NCBI GenBank assembly: GCA_019637435.1
Contig: JAHBVO010000002.1
Location: 1 to 64,000, forward strand
Origin: Candidatus Obscuribacterales bacterium
GTDB taxonomy: Bacteria; Cyanobacteriota; Vampirovibrionia; Obscuribacterales; Obscuribacteraceae
Direction: 5' to 3'
DNA length: 64,000 bases
Of the stretch, positions 15,903-25,408 are shown piece by piece; position 1 is the stretch's first letter, and each line of letters starts with the position of its first letter. Both the position numbers and the translations under genes were made by a program. The notes below the pieces were generated by a model. That model was not told the DNA's origin and did no database searches. It worked only from the letters and a program-made list of their open reading frames with translations.

Positions 15903-18077
15903 TCACGTCATTGAGTGCGACGCGCTTGGAGCGGCCATCATAATCAAGCAGGAGCGATCCCGGAGCTGATAAGCTGTCTTTTTGCATATTGGTGCTGCAT
16001 TGCCACTTGCGAAGGCTTCAGAGCCGAGAAAAGTGTCGATGATTCTGTGCCAGGCATAGTGAGCGGGCAGCGGCGGAAGTTCAAATAAAAGAGGTTTCCA
16101 GTAAGCATTAATCGCAATGTATAGTGATTCGCTTCTTGCTGGATGAGACAGACTGAAGGCCAGGCTGTGTGAAAAATAAGACCAGTCAGGGCTGTTGAGA
16201 GCGGTGCCATGCCAGCTAATGCGCGGGCAACCACATTCATTTTTCATGGCGCACAGCAGGTGATCTTGTTTGAAAACATTGAGTGATTGCGTAAATGCAA
16301 TCAGGTTTTTTGTGAAGTTCAGAATTTCCTGAGTGTCGTCGTTCGAAATCCAGTTGAGCCAACTTGTAGGGTTGTCCTGGCAGTATGCATTGTTATTGCC
16401 TTGTTGAGTGCGTCTTCTTTCGTCACCCATAAGAAGCATTGGTGTTCCTTGAGCGATGAACAATACTGTCAGGAAATTCTTGATCTGTCTTGTTCTGAGT
16501 CCTTGAACCTCTACTTCGGTGGTTGTTCCTTCGTTCCCGCAATTCCAGCTGAAGTTTGAGTTTGCACCATCCTGGTTTTTCTGACCGTTTGCCTCATTGT
16601 CTTTGCTGTTGTAGGAAACTAGGTCACTAAGCGTGAATCCATCGTGGCAAGTGACAAAGTGAATGCTTCTGTTAGGTTCGCGTTCAGGGCGAGAATAAAT
16701 ATCTGAGCTACCGGCAAGGCGCAAGGCGGCGGTGCGAGCGCTGCCGTTATCACCTTTGATGAATCGGCGAATATCATCGCGAAAGGGTCCGTTCCATTCG
16801 GCGAACCAGTCAAGCTTATTGACAAAAGATCCAATTTGATAGAGACCGGTGGCATCCCAAGCTTCGGCAATAAGCTTGGTGCCGGCAAGGACCGGATCAG
16901 ACTCGATTGCGCTCAGGACATTGGAAAGTTCGATCGGTTGGGGTTTGCCAGTAGCATCGCGTGAAAGCACAGAGGCAAGGTCGAAACGAAAGCCATCAAC
17001 ATGCATTTCGGAGACCCAGTAGCGCAGACAGTCTAGGATGAGTCTCAGCGCAACGGAATTTCCGCCCCGGAAAGCATTCCCACACCCGGAAAAGTTAGCA
17101 TACTGAGCCGGATCTGCGGGATCAAGAATGTAGTAGGCATTGTTGGCCAAGCCTTTGAAACTGAGAGTTGGTCCATGGTGGCTGCCCTCAGCAGTGTGAT
17201 TAAAGACCACGTCCAAGATTACTTCTATACCGGCCTTATGCAGTGCCTTAACCATGTCGCGGAATTCATCGATTGCTGGCAGTGGCTCGCGGGAGGAGCT
17301 GTATTGCACATGTGGAGCGAAGAAAGCTATTGGACTGTATCCCCAGTAATTAGACAATCCCGCTGGCGCATCCTGGTCGTCAAATTGGTTGACTGGCAGT
17401 AGCTCAACAGCTGTCACGCCAAGACTTTTGAGGTACGGAACTTTCTCTTTAAGTCCTTCATATGTGCCGCGTTTTTCGACAGGCAATCCGGAGGTCGGGC
17501 TTTTTGTAAAACCGCCGACATGGAGTTCATAAATTACCGACTGAGAGTAAGGAGTACGCAAGGGCAGGTCGTCTTGCCAGTCATATCGTGATGTGTCAAC
17601 AACAACGCTACGCAACGCTGTAGCACAGTTATCGCCCGACTGGCAGGCAGCCAGTCGGGAGTAGTTTCTTGTGTTGGCAATGGCACGGGCGTATGGATCG
17701 ATCAGCACCTTTTGCGGATCAAACCACTGTCCGTGCCGTGGTTGATAAGGCCCGTGCGCTCTGTAGGCGTAGACCTGCCCGGAGGATACTCCGGGCACGA
17801 AAACATGCCAGTAATGAAAGGTCTTGTTCCAGCTGGGATCAAGCGTTATTACCTTCGTGGGCAGTCGTGATTCCGGTTCATCAAAGAGAAGCAACTCAAG
17901 CCTGTCACACGTAGAAAATATCGAGAAATTGACGCCGCCAGGGCAGACCGAAGCACCAAGGGGGAAACTTCGACCATGAGTAATTTCATTTGCGGAGCCA
18001 GGTAATCCTGAAATTGCATGGATCGGGCAGGGTTCCGATTCATGGCAGCAAGCGCGTGGGGTTGTTTGATTGGTCAA
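15903..18077 (-). CDS. glgX: Glycogen debranching enzyme GlgX
   Basis: A 724-residue GH13 enzyme of the GlgX/TreX type that hydrolyses alpha-1,6 branches of glycogen. The N-terminal CBM48-like domain (FPLGASVCPGGVNFSIFS) is followed by the catalytic barrel with VVFNHTAEG, the nucleophile D366 in DGFRFDLA, the acid E405 in LIAEAWD, and VTCHDGFTLSDL. Length is normal for the family. It converges on the TPR gene with a gap of nine bases. A carbon-storage enzyme between a metal operon and a nuclease gene looks like unrelated cargo. Confidence 0.94.
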   Translation of the reverse strand: MTNQTTPRACCHESEPCPIHAISGLPGSANEITHGRSFPLGASVCPGGVNFSIFSTCDRLELLLFDEPESRLPTKVITLDPSWNKTFHYWHVFVPGVSSGQVYAYRAHGPYQPRHGQWFDPQKVLIDPYARAIANTRNYSRLAACQSGDNCATALRSVVVDTSRYDWQDDLPLRTPYSQSVIYELHVGGFTKSPTSGLPVEKRGTYEGLKEKVPYLKSLGVTAVELLPVNQFDDQDAPAGLSNYWGYSPIAFFAPHVQYSSSREPLPAIDEFRDMVKALHKAGIEVILDVVFNHTAEGSHHGPTLSFKGLANNAYYILDPADPAQYANFSGCGNAFRGGNSVALRLILDCLRYWVSEMHVDGFRFDLASVLSRDATGKPQPIELSNVLSAIESDPVLAGTKLIAEAWDATGLYQIGSFVNKLDWFAEWNGPFRDDIRRFIKGDNGSARTAALRLAGSSDIYSRPEREPNRSIHFVTCHDGFTLSDLVSYNSKDNEANGQKNQDGANSNFSWNCGNEGTTTEVEVQGLRTRQIKNFLTVLFIAQGTPMLLMGDERRRTQQGNNNAYCQDNPTSWLNWISNDDTQEILNFTKNLIAFTQSLNVFKQDHLLCAMKNECGCPRISWHGTALNSPDWSYFSHSLAFSLSHPARSESLYIAINAYWKPLLFELPPLPAHYAWHRIIDTFLGSEAFASGNAAPICKKTAYQLRDRSCLIMMAAPSASHSMT

Positions 18078-18131
18078 AAATCGTCTCCTGGACCTATGAC
18101 GTCAGCCGCTGCTGTGGATATATCAATTTAA

Positions 18132-19499
18132 TCAATCAATCTCGCAAGTACAATGCCGCGAGATCTTACGCATGATCGTGTGGTCCTCGCCGAACTTCAT
18201 CAAGGCCTCGTAATGTTTTACTAGTTCGCTAAACGGTATGTAACTGAGTGAGACATCAGCTAGTGCTTTGCGGAACGATGGTCGTCTCAATTGGGCGAGC
18301 ACTTCCTTTTCTCGGCTATCTGGTGCCACTAGATACAGTGCACACTGGCATTGCGGCATGGAGCGTGCCAAGTCTTCCATGCGCAGGATGCCGGAGTAGA
18401 TCGATGTACTTTTCTCAACTTCAAAAGCACTAACTATTTTGGCTGTATCCGGTCTTAGCCACAACACGTCGATGAGGGGAATACCGTCTGCAGCGTCACT
18501 CGTCACATAGGCGGCCGGAAGATCAGGTATTGTCAATTGGGCTAAGGATTGTCCATCACATATCTTGTGCCGGTCGTTTCTAGCAACGAAGACATCGAAC
18601 TTGAGGGCGCGTCCAATCTTGACGAGGAGATACTGAATGCGCGTGTGTTCTGATTCTTCGTTTTGTTCTTGAACGACTTCTTGATGCCTGGCTTTTGAAA
18701 CTTTCTGAGCCTTTTCCTTTTCGTTGGCGAGAACGGTTGAGATGTTGCCATCAACCAACAAGCGACCTGAGCCGATTTCGAACAAGAGTCCGGCGATAGC
18801 TCCCAGGTCCTTGGATAGTTGGTTTCTGATTTCGCCGTGGGAATTCACTCTTATGCAAGCTTCTCGCATAGCAAAGTAACTTTGCCATGAGCCGAGTTTG
18901 ATTTTGTCTGAGAAGAGCGCATTGAAGCCATTTACGATTGCTGTGTTAAAAGGCAATACCAGTGTTGGATGCAGAAAGTAAACTATGTTGGCTACAGCCG
19001 GGCCCAGCCCTTTAATTTCGGCGGCCGCAAGACGACTCATTTGATCCAGTATTTGATCTTCCCTGCTCGCGGAATAGCATGACTCCAGAAACTCACCAAA
19101 TTTCCGCTTATTCTCCGGGGTCTCGTAAATATCAGGAATTCGCATCTTGGGCTTCCAATAAAAAGCATGGGCTGCTCCTTGGAAAACTTGCTTCTGCTCT
19201 GTGATTGCGGTCAGTACCACTTCTAGCGGAGATCCCTTAAAATCGTTTCCGAATGTGCCGGCGGCTATGGCCGTGAATGTATCCCGGACGCCCACACGAA
19301 TTGCTCGAAAAGCTTTGAGTCTTTCTTCACTGCCAGCAAACCAGGTGTTATAAACAGACTCGGGATCGGACTTGTACTGTTCGATAAGGTTAACAAGAAG
19401 AGTGGCATCAAAATCTACTGTGTTTGTGGGCGTCATATCTGGACCATGAGACGGAATAACATATTTTATGCCTCCATCTGCAAATATCGAACTTTCCAA
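18132..19499 (-). CDS. HhH plus PD-(D/E)XK-like nuclease protein
   Basis: A 455-residue protein. Residues about 145-190 carry a helix-hairpin-helix-like segment (EIKGLGPAVANIVYFLHP), a DNA-backbone-binding motif. The C-terminal third (about 300-455) has IDVLWL followed by SAFEVEKSTSIYSGILRMEDL, a D...E-x-E arrangement that fits a PD-(D/E)XK nuclease core. I take it as a DNA-acting, possibly restriction or repair-related protein. The frame opens at TTG 19499; an ATG at 19436 is an alternative and neither has a convincing ribosome site. No methyltransferase is adjacent. Confidence 0.65.
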   Translation of the reverse strand: MESSIFADGGIKYVIPSHGPDMTPTNTVDFDATLLVNLIEQYKSDPESVYNTWFAGSEERLKAFRAIRVGVRDTFTAIAAGTFGNDFKGSPLEVVLTAITEQKQVFQGAAHAFYWKPKMRIPDIYETPENKRKFGEFLESCYSASREDQILDQMSRLAAAEIKGLGPAVANIVYFLHPTLVLPFNTAIVNGFNALFSDKIKLGSWQSYFAMREACIRVNSHGEIRNQLSKDLGAIAGLLFEIGSGRLLVDGNISTVLANEKEKAQKVSKARHQEVVQEQNEESEHTRIQYLLVKIGRALKFDVFVARNDRHKICDGQSLAQLTIPDLPAAYVTSDAADGIPLIDVLWLRPDTAKIVSAFEVEKSTSIYSGILRMEDLARSMPQCQCALYLVAPDSREKEVLAQLRRPSFRKALADVSLSYIPFSELVKHYEALMKFGEDHTIMRKISRHCTCEID

Positions 19500-19538
19500 G
19501 GGTTTTGCATTTTTGCGACAGCTTCAAAGTCAGAACCA

Positions 19539-19640
19539 TTGATACCTAGAAGTATCAACGGTTTTGCAGTCGAAAACCTGTGATACCGGGACGGAAACAT
19601 GCTAGGATGGCGCCCAAATTTCTTGTGATACCGGGAAGGA
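19539..19640. repeat. Palindrome and direct repeats before the recombinase gene
   Basis: TTGATAC-CTAGAA-GTATCAA is a perfect 7-bp dyad at 19539-19558. The element TGATACCGGGA then occurs twice in direct orientation (19581 and 19626, 45 bases apart). All lie between the divergent nuclease and recombinase genes. They could be the recombinase binding or crossover site, or a shared operator. Confidence 0.45.
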
Positions 19641-19650
19641 CCACTAGCAC

Positions 19651-20550
19651 TTGAAAACCGCCATCTTGAAAGCCTCAAATGATCGTTTCCAGAAATACCT
19701 GGCATGGCTAGAAAGGCAGCCTTTGTCCGATCAGACTAGAAGAGCCTACCGGTCAAGAATAAATCATTTCCTGGGCTTCCTGGGCACCTCTGGCGAAGAC
19801 GTTCGGGCGCTCGTACAAACGGAGCGCGAGAGGGCGCATGTTCTTCGCGAATACAAACGATATCTAAAGCAAGAATTGCAATCCAGTCCGGCAACAGTGA
19901 ATGCTTACCTGACGGCCATCGATCACTTCTTTCAGTTCCTTGGTGCCAAGCCTGGGCACGGCAGGGTTGCTCGTGAAGATCTGCCGCAGGAAGCGCCACG
20001 CGCCTTGACCAAAGAAGAGCAAAAGCGGTTCTTGCGTTCAGTGGCTGCTTGCCGCAGGAGCAAGGATCGCGCAGTAGCTCTACTGCTGTTCTACACCGGC
20101 ATCAGGATCAGTGAGTGCGCCGCTCTCAAAGAACACGATGTTTCGGTCGCCGGCAGGAAGAATCGAGTGATTGTTCGCAATGGAAAAGGAGATCGCTATC
20201 GCGAAATTCCGCTGAATGCAGAAGCCAAAGAGGCGCTCAGTGAGTGGATTAGCGAACGAAATGAAAAGTTTGACGGGCAGAAGACAGACAAGTCTCTGTT
20301 CTTAAATCCGCAAGGAAAGGGGCTTTCTACTTCCAGCTTGGACTTGATTGTAAGAAAGATCGGACAGAGTTGCGGGCTCACAGTTTCGGCTCACCTACTT
20401 AGGCATACTTGTTTGACTAATCTCGTCAGAAACGGAAACGATCTAGTGGTAGTCGCCGAGATCGGCGGTCACAAGCGCCTTGAAACGACCAGGCGCTACA
20501 CATTGCCAACGCAGTCAGATAAAGAGCGTGCCGTTGACGGGCTGGTCTAG
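19651..20550 (+). CDS. XerC/XerD-type tyrosine recombinase
   Basis: A 299-residue tyrosine recombinase with an N-terminal SAM-like core-binding domain (about 8-100) and a catalytic domain holding all residues: R152 (TGIRISE), K179, H248-x-x-R251 (HLLRHT), H274 (GGHKRLETT) and Y283. Length is standard for XerC/D. Start is TTG 19651 behind GGAAGGA. On plasmids such enzymes resolve multimers or move cassettes. The palindrome and repeats directly upstream are candidate sites. It is not part of the three-gene array at 40-44 kb. Confidence 0.9.
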   Translation: MKTAILKASNDRFQKYLAWLERQPLSDQTRRAYRSRINHFLGFLGTSGEDVRALVQTERERAHVLREYKRYLKQELQSSPATVNAYLTAIDHFFQFLGAKPGHGRVAREDLPQEAPRALTKEEQKRFLRSVAACRRSKDRAVALLLFYTGIRISECAALKEHDVSVAGRKNRVIVRNGKGDRYREIPLNAEAKEALSEWISERNEKFDGQKTDKSLFLNPQGKGLSTSSLDLIVRKIGQSCGLTVSAHLLRHTCLTNLVRNGNDLVVVAEIGGHKRLETTRRYTLPTQSDKERAVDGLV

Positions 20551-20575
20551 AATTACTGCAGGAGGGGGCAGCGCA

Positions 20576-21211
20576 ATGATCAGGATTCTTATAGCTACAC
20601 TGCTGGCAGTCGTTTTGCAGTTTTCGGTAAGTGCAGAAGACCAGCGTTCCGCGACCGTGCAGAAGCTCTATGAATTCACGCAAGATGTGCTCAGCGAGAA
20701 GCTCACACCAGTGAGAGGCGGCACAAAAGCCAAAGCGCTCGGTTGTTATCTCGGGAGCAAGGACGACATTCAATACCGCTCCGGCTACAAAGATGTGGAA
20801 CCTCGGACTCAGTGCGAATGGGCTTATGACCTCAATCAGTTCATTGTGGCGAGCGGCGGTGGCTGGGATAACCTTCAAAAGTACACGAAGGAAATTCCGG
20901 TAAGTTCTGATGCGAACAGCATTTTGAATGACAGCCTGCGCAGCTACGCGGGCGGCAAAGATCCCAAAGATCCTTGGGACAGGGCTCACGTGCCTTACGA
21001 CAAACAAGCAGCCTTTGCCGATAAGTGGTGGAAGAACAATAGCCGTGCGTACAGTTCTGCCGTCGTGCCACCCAAAGACTGGTGGCTGCATGATGCCGTT
21101 GTGGATGGCAATAATCTCTGGACGCGATACGAACAAATAAACGGCAAAGCCAGCTCTGACTACGTGATGTGGCGCGACGCCGAACTGGCGAAATTGCTCA
21201 AAAAACAGTAA
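20576..21211 (+). CDS. Secreted protein of unknown function
   Basis: A protein of 211 residues with a signal peptide (MIRILIATLLAVVLQFSVSA, cleavage near 20) and a strong AGGAGGGGG ribosome site. The mature part is rich in W, D and K with two cysteines (GCYLG, TQCEWAYD) that could pair. I recognise no domain. It follows the recombinase gene by 25 bases and may share its transcript. Confidence 0.75.
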   Translation: MIRILIATLLAVVLQFSVSAEDQRSATVQKLYEFTQDVLSEKLTPVRGGTKAKALGCYLGSKDDIQYRSGYKDVEPRTQCEWAYDLNQFIVASGGGWDNLQKYTKEIPVSSDANSILNDSLRSYAGGKDPKDPWDRAHVPYDKQAAFADKWWKNNSRAYSSAVVPPKDWWLHDAVVDGNNLWTRYEQINGKASSDYVMWRDAELAKLLKKQ

Positions 21212-21274
21212 AACCGGGCCGTTTTCCGCCAGTGGTGGTTTCGGGCTTTTAAGGCGCCGATTTTGGGTTGAAAT

Positions 21275-21338
21275 ATTACGTAAGATACGTAAGTTACAGT
21301 TATTACGTAATACGTAAATTACGAAATTATGTTAAAAT
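21275..21338 (+). promoter_or_regulatory. TACGTAA repeat operator and promoter of kfrA
   Basis: Between 21275 and 21320 the palindromic core TACGTA occurs four times in a short AT-rich tract. A -10-like TAAAAT sits at 21333-21338. KfrA proteins bind such tandem sites in their own promoter, so autoregulation is likely. Confidence 0.6.
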
Positions 21339-21365
21339 GGACCCAAAATGATGGAGGAACGGCAC

Positions 21366-22265
21366 ATGGGACGGCGCGGATCGATATCGGAAGAGCAAGT
21401 TTTTGAGGCAGCAGACGCCCTTGTCGCTCAGGGCAAAGAAGTTACGCCGACGGCTCTACTCGGTTCGCTGGGCAGCGGCAGTTTCACCACCATCTACAAA
21501 CACCTGTCCGCCTGGGAGGCGTCCAGGGCCACGGCCGTTACAGACCGTGCAGCCGTAATTCCCGATGCTGTCCTATCGGCTTTTGGAGCTGCCTGGAGAG
21601 CGGCCTCGGCTGAAGCCGGCAAAGAAGTCCTGTCCGTTAAAGAACAAGCTTCCGAAGAAGTGGCAGCGGCAAAAGCTCAGTTCCAGGAAGCTCTTGAAAC
21701 CATCGAGCGCCTGGAAGCAGAGGGTGAGGCTGACGCAAGCCGTATCGAATCTCTCACTGCAAAAATCGCCGAACTGGAGAAGTCGCTTCATCAATCGGAA
21801 AATGAAAAAGCGGCGCTGAAAGCTACGACCGAACAGCTACGGCATCAGGTTAAGTCTCAAGAGTCAGAGCTGGAGCGCGTACACCAAGATTCAGATTCTG
21901 AGCGCAAGCGTCACCAGGAAGAGATGACTAAGGCAAACGCGGCGGCTTCAGCCGCTCAGGATAAGACAAACGCGCAGATAGAACAGTTGCGTCAACAAGT
22001 ATCCGAGATGCAAACAAAACTAGAAAAAGCAGAACGCGAGCGAGCAGAGTCGCACCTGAAGGCGCAGGAAGCCTCGGGGCGCGCAGAGAAGGCCGACGAG
22101 CGAGCGGTCAAATCCGAGCAAGAAACTGCGCAAGCCCGCAAAGATAAAGAGGCTGCAATCAAGGAAGCGGCAGAGTTGCGCGGGAAGGCCGATGCCCTGG
22201 ACGCACAGAATAAGGATCTACTTGCGCGCTTGTCCGACAAGACCGATAAGTCAAAGAATCGCTAG
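21366..22265 (+). CDS. kfrA: KfrA-like plasmid DNA-binding protein
   Basis: A protein of 299 residues. The N-terminal domain (GSISEEQVFEAADALVAQGK, then LLGSLGSGSFTTIYKHL) matches the KfrA DNA-binding domain. The rest, about 110-299, is a continuous coiled coil rich in A, E, K and Q. KfrA proteins bind plasmid DNA, assist stable inheritance and repress their own gene. A GGAGGA seven bases ahead supports the ATG at 21366 over the ATG at 21348. The TACGTAA repeats upstream are the probable operator. It is a marker for plasmid origin. Confidence 0.88.
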   Translation: MGRRGSISEEQVFEAADALVAQGKEVTPTALLGSLGSGSFTTIYKHLSAWEASRATAVTDRAAVIPDAVLSAFGAAWRAASAEAGKEVLSVKEQASEEVAAAKAQFQEALETIERLEAEGEADASRIESLTAKIAELEKSLHQSENEKAALKATTEQLRHQVKSQESELERVHQDSDSERKRHQEEMTKANAAASAAQDKTNAQIEQLRQQVSEMQTKLEKAERERAESHLKAQEASGRAEKADERAVKSEQETAQARKDKEAAIKEAAELRGKADALDAQNKDLLARLSDKTDKSKNR

Positions 22266-22300
22266 TAGAACTTTGGAAGCAGTCTCAAACAAGCAATCGT

Positions 22301-25300
22301 TTAAGTTCTAACAGTAGCGCCCGGCTCGTGCTGCCAGGCATGTTTCCTCATGAACACCTGAAACAAAGCAGGGACAACTATTAGGGTTAAGGCAGTGCTA
22401 GTGACCATGCCACCAACTATCACAATCGCAAGCGGCTGCTCCAGCTCGCTTCCTGCGCCTTTTCCAACTGCAAGTGGCAACATGCCGAGCGCGGCTGTCA
22501 AGGCAGTCATTAATACGGGGGCGACTCGATGCATGGCTCCCTTAAAAACCGCCTCTTCGAAGGGGAGTCCTTGGTTGAGCAGGTCATGAATGTGTGTGGC
22601 CAGCAATATTGTGTTTCTGTTGGAGATCCCAAACAAGCTTATGAACCCAATCAACGAACCGATACTCAAAACATTGCCAGTCAAAGATACCGCCAAGATG
22701 CCGCCAATGGCTGCCAGCGGAAGATTGCTGGCAACTACTGCTGTAAGCTTCCACGATCCAAGTGCCTGATTCAGTAACAGCAAAATGCCGCAGAAGGTAA
22801 GAACTGATGTCCACAACAATGTTTGGCTAGCTTCTTTCTGTGCGGCATATTGTCCGGCGTAGACAATGTAATAACCAGGAGGCAGCTTGATTGACTTGGA
22901 GATCTTGTCTTTCGCCTCATTGACGATGCTCACGACATCCCGTCCAGATGTGTTCGCTTGAATGACCATTCTGCGCGCTACATCTTCGCGCATGACGATG
23001 CTGGGACCGTCGACGAAAGTGATGTCTGCGACCTCGGATATCGGAATGCGCGCCCCGGTTGGAGCATCGATGAGTAAGCGCTTCACAAGATCCAGGTTAT
23101 GCCGGTAAGGCTCGTCGAGCCAGACCCGGAGCGGAAATAATCGCTGTCTCTCAAGAACTTGTGAGGTCACTCGGCCATGGAAAGCAGTCTCAATGTCTTC
23201 AATGAGGTGACGTGAAGTGATGCCATATCTTGCCGCCTTTTGCCGATCAATGCTGACGCTTATGCGGGGGACAACAACTTGCGGTTCCATTCGAACGTCT
23301 ACGGCTCCTTTCACCATCTCCAGCGTTCCACTCACCTGTGTGCCCAACAGACGCAGGGTTGCAAGATCTGGGCCGAATATCTTGATCGCGATACCGGCAC
23401 GAGTTCCGCCGGACAATACCTCATCGATCCGATGAGAAATGAAAGACCCCACATCTGATACCACTCCAGGCAGCTCTTCCAGGTGCTCTCTTATATCAGC
23501 TAGAATCGGCTCTATAGCTTTATCACTGTCCTTGAGTCTTACATCGAACTCCGAAAAGTTTGACCCACCAGCCATATCGTCCAGCTCTGCTCTTCCGGCC
23601 CATTGCGCTACCGCTTGTACATCTCCATGTTTGAGCAATGTTTTCTCCAGTCCGGCTCCCATGCGCGTTGTGGCTTCAAGACTTTGACCAGCTCTTCCAA
23701 TGCTTGTGATTATCAGGCTGTTTTCCCGGAAGTGTGGCAAAAAGGCCTGGCCCATGAACGGCAACAAACCCAGGCTCAAAGCAAACAACAGTGTTGACGC
23801 AACCAAAACGGTTTTTGGCGCAGCCATTACTTTTTCAAGAACGACTCCGTAAGCTCCTTGAATGCGCGTGACTGTCCAAGGTTCACTCCTTGGTATAGCG
23901 CGGTCCTTGGACAAGAAATACATGCACATTGCGGGGGTAACAGTCAGAGCCACGAATAGGCTTGCCATAATTGCTATCAAATACGACCATCCAAGTGGAG
24001 CAAATATTTGCTTCTCAACTCCACTCAGTAAAAAGACCGGCAAAAACACTAGTCCAACAATGAATGTGGCATATACAACGGACGAGCGAACCTCGATGCA
24101 CGCTTCATAGATCACCATGTAAATTGGCTTAGGATCTGCGCTTGCCTTGTTCTCTCGCAGCCGCCTGTAAACGTTTTCAACATCGATGATCGCGTCGTCA
24201 ACGACTTCGCCTACGGCTATGGCCAGCCCTCCTAGCGTCATCGTATTGATCGAACCACCTGTAAATTTGAGGGCAAGAATCGCGGACAAAATTGACAAAG
24301 GAATTGCAGTCAAGCTGATGATCGAACTACGCCAGTTCAAAAGAAACGCAAGCAGTACTATCACGACGAGAACGCCACCCAATAGAATCGCTGTCACCAC
24401 GCTCGAAACCGACTTTTGAATGAAATCTGCTTGGCGGAATACGTAAACGAATTGAATATCTTTCGGCAGGCTTTGCCTGACATCATTGAGCGCCTGCTCC
24501 ACTTTCTGCGTGAGCTGAACTGTATCGACACCTGGCTGCTTCGTGACGTAGAGATACACACCCGGTCTGTTGTTAATGACCGTGTCGCCCAGTTTGAATG
24601 CCGGCCGCACTTCGATGCGCGCCACATGCTTAAGTAAAACTGGTACGTTGTTGCGAACTGCGACGACAGACTCTGCTATCTCGGCTACGTCTTTTGGTCT
24701 CCCGAGCCCTTGGACCGAAAGTTGCTGATCCGGGGTAACCAAAAAACCACCGGCGGAAACCGCATTTGAATCGCTAACAGCCTTTTCTACTTCGTCCAAG
24801 GTGACTTGATATGATTGCAATTTGGCCGGGTCCACAAGCACCTGAAATTCTCTTTTCTCGCCACCGATGACTAGAACCCGTGCTACTCCCGGTACAGCCA
24901 GTATTCGATTTCGAATGTCCCAATCGGCAAGCGTTCTTAGTTCCATCGGGCTCGTCTTGTCGGAGACCAAACCAATTTTGAGAATGTCTCCAATGGCAGG
25001 CATAACAGGAAGGACAGTCGGCTGCGCGATGCCTTTCGGTAAATTGGCACTGGCAAGCTGAAGCCGTTCGTTTACGAGTTGTCGTGCTCGATAAACGTCC
25101 GTGCCATATGAGAAGATAATAGTGATTGTGGAAATGCCGACGAGCGAAGCAGAGCGAATCTGTGTAAGCCCTGGCATGCCATTAAGAGCCACTTCAAGAG
25201 GTAGCGTAACTAGAGTCTCGACTTCCTCTGCCACCATTCCTGGTGCTTCAGTCTGGACTACGACCTGCGGCGGCGCAAACTCAGGAAATACATCTACATT

Positions 25301-25402
25301 TGTTTTTGCAGTCAGGTAGATTCCCACCAGGGCCCAGACAACTGCGAGAACGATCACAATGAAACGTTTGTTGATAGACCATTCGATAAGCCCGTTCAAC
25401 AT
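22301..25402 (-). CDS. czcA: Heavy-metal RND efflux pump CzcA
   Basis: A 1033-residue RND transporter with the CzcA/CusA signature. Early motifs are FPEFAPPQVVVQTEAPG and MPGLTQIRSAS, and the helix-4 motif is AIAVGEVVDDAIIDVENVYRRL with the acidic residues needed for divalent-cation export. Length is normal. It lies six bases downstream of czcB on the same strand. With no second TolC-type gene here, it may borrow the channel at 12.2 kb or a chromosomal one. Co/Zn/Cd substrates are likely by family and by the sensor next door. Confidence 0.94.
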   Translation of the reverse strand: MLNGLIEWSINKRFIVIVLAVVWALVGIYLTAKTNVDVFPEFAPPQVVVQTEAPGMVAEEVETLVTLPLEVALNGMPGLTQIRSASLVGISTITIIFSYGTDVYRARQLVNERLQLASANLPKGIAQPTVLPVMPAIGDILKIGLVSDKTSPMELRTLADWDIRNRILAVPGVARVLVIGGEKREFQVLVDPAKLQSYQVTLDEVEKAVSDSNAVSAGGFLVTPDQQLSVQGLGRPKDVAEIAESVVAVRNNVPVLLKHVARIEVRPAFKLGDTVINNRPGVYLYVTKQPGVDTVQLTQKVEQALNDVRQSLPKDIQFVYVFRQADFIQKSVSSVVTAILLGGVLVVIVLLAFLLNWRSSIISLTAIPLSILSAILALKFTGGSINTMTLGGLAIAVGEVVDDAIIDVENVYRRLRENKASADPKPIYMVIYEACIEVRSSVVYATFIVGLVFLPVFLLSGVEKQIFAPLGWSYLIAIMASLFVALTVTPAMCMYFLSKDRAIPRSEPWTVTRIQGAYGVVLEKVMAAPKTVLVASTLLFALSLGLLPFMGQAFLPHFRENSLIITSIGRAGQSLEATTRMGAGLEKTLLKHGDVQAVAQWAGRAELDDMAGGSNFSEFDVRLKDSDKAIEPILADIREHLEELPGVVSDVGSFISHRIDEVLSGGTRAGIAIKIFGPDLATLRLLGTQVSGTLEMVKGAVDVRMEPQVVVPRISVSIDRQKAARYGITSRHLIEDIETAFHGRVTSQVLERQRLFPLRVWLDEPYRHNLDLVKRLLIDAPTGARIPISEVADITFVDGPSIVMREDVARRMVIQANTSGRDVVSIVNEAKDKISKSIKLPPGYYIVYAGQYAAQKEASQTLLWTSVLTFCGILLLLNQALGSWKLTAVVASNLPLAAIGGILAVSLTGNVLSIGSLIGFISLFGISNRNTILLATHIHDLLNQGLPFEEAVFKGAMHRVAPVLMTALTAALGMLPLAVGKGAGSELEQPLAIVIVGGMVTSTALTLIVVPALFQVFMRKHAWQHEPGATVRT

Positions 25403-25408
25403 GAGATC

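Noticed and set aside
20426..21136. A 236-codon leftward frame
   Set aside because: Opposite the end of the recombinase and the secreted protein, both with strong signals (catalytic Tyr, AGGAGG, signal peptide).
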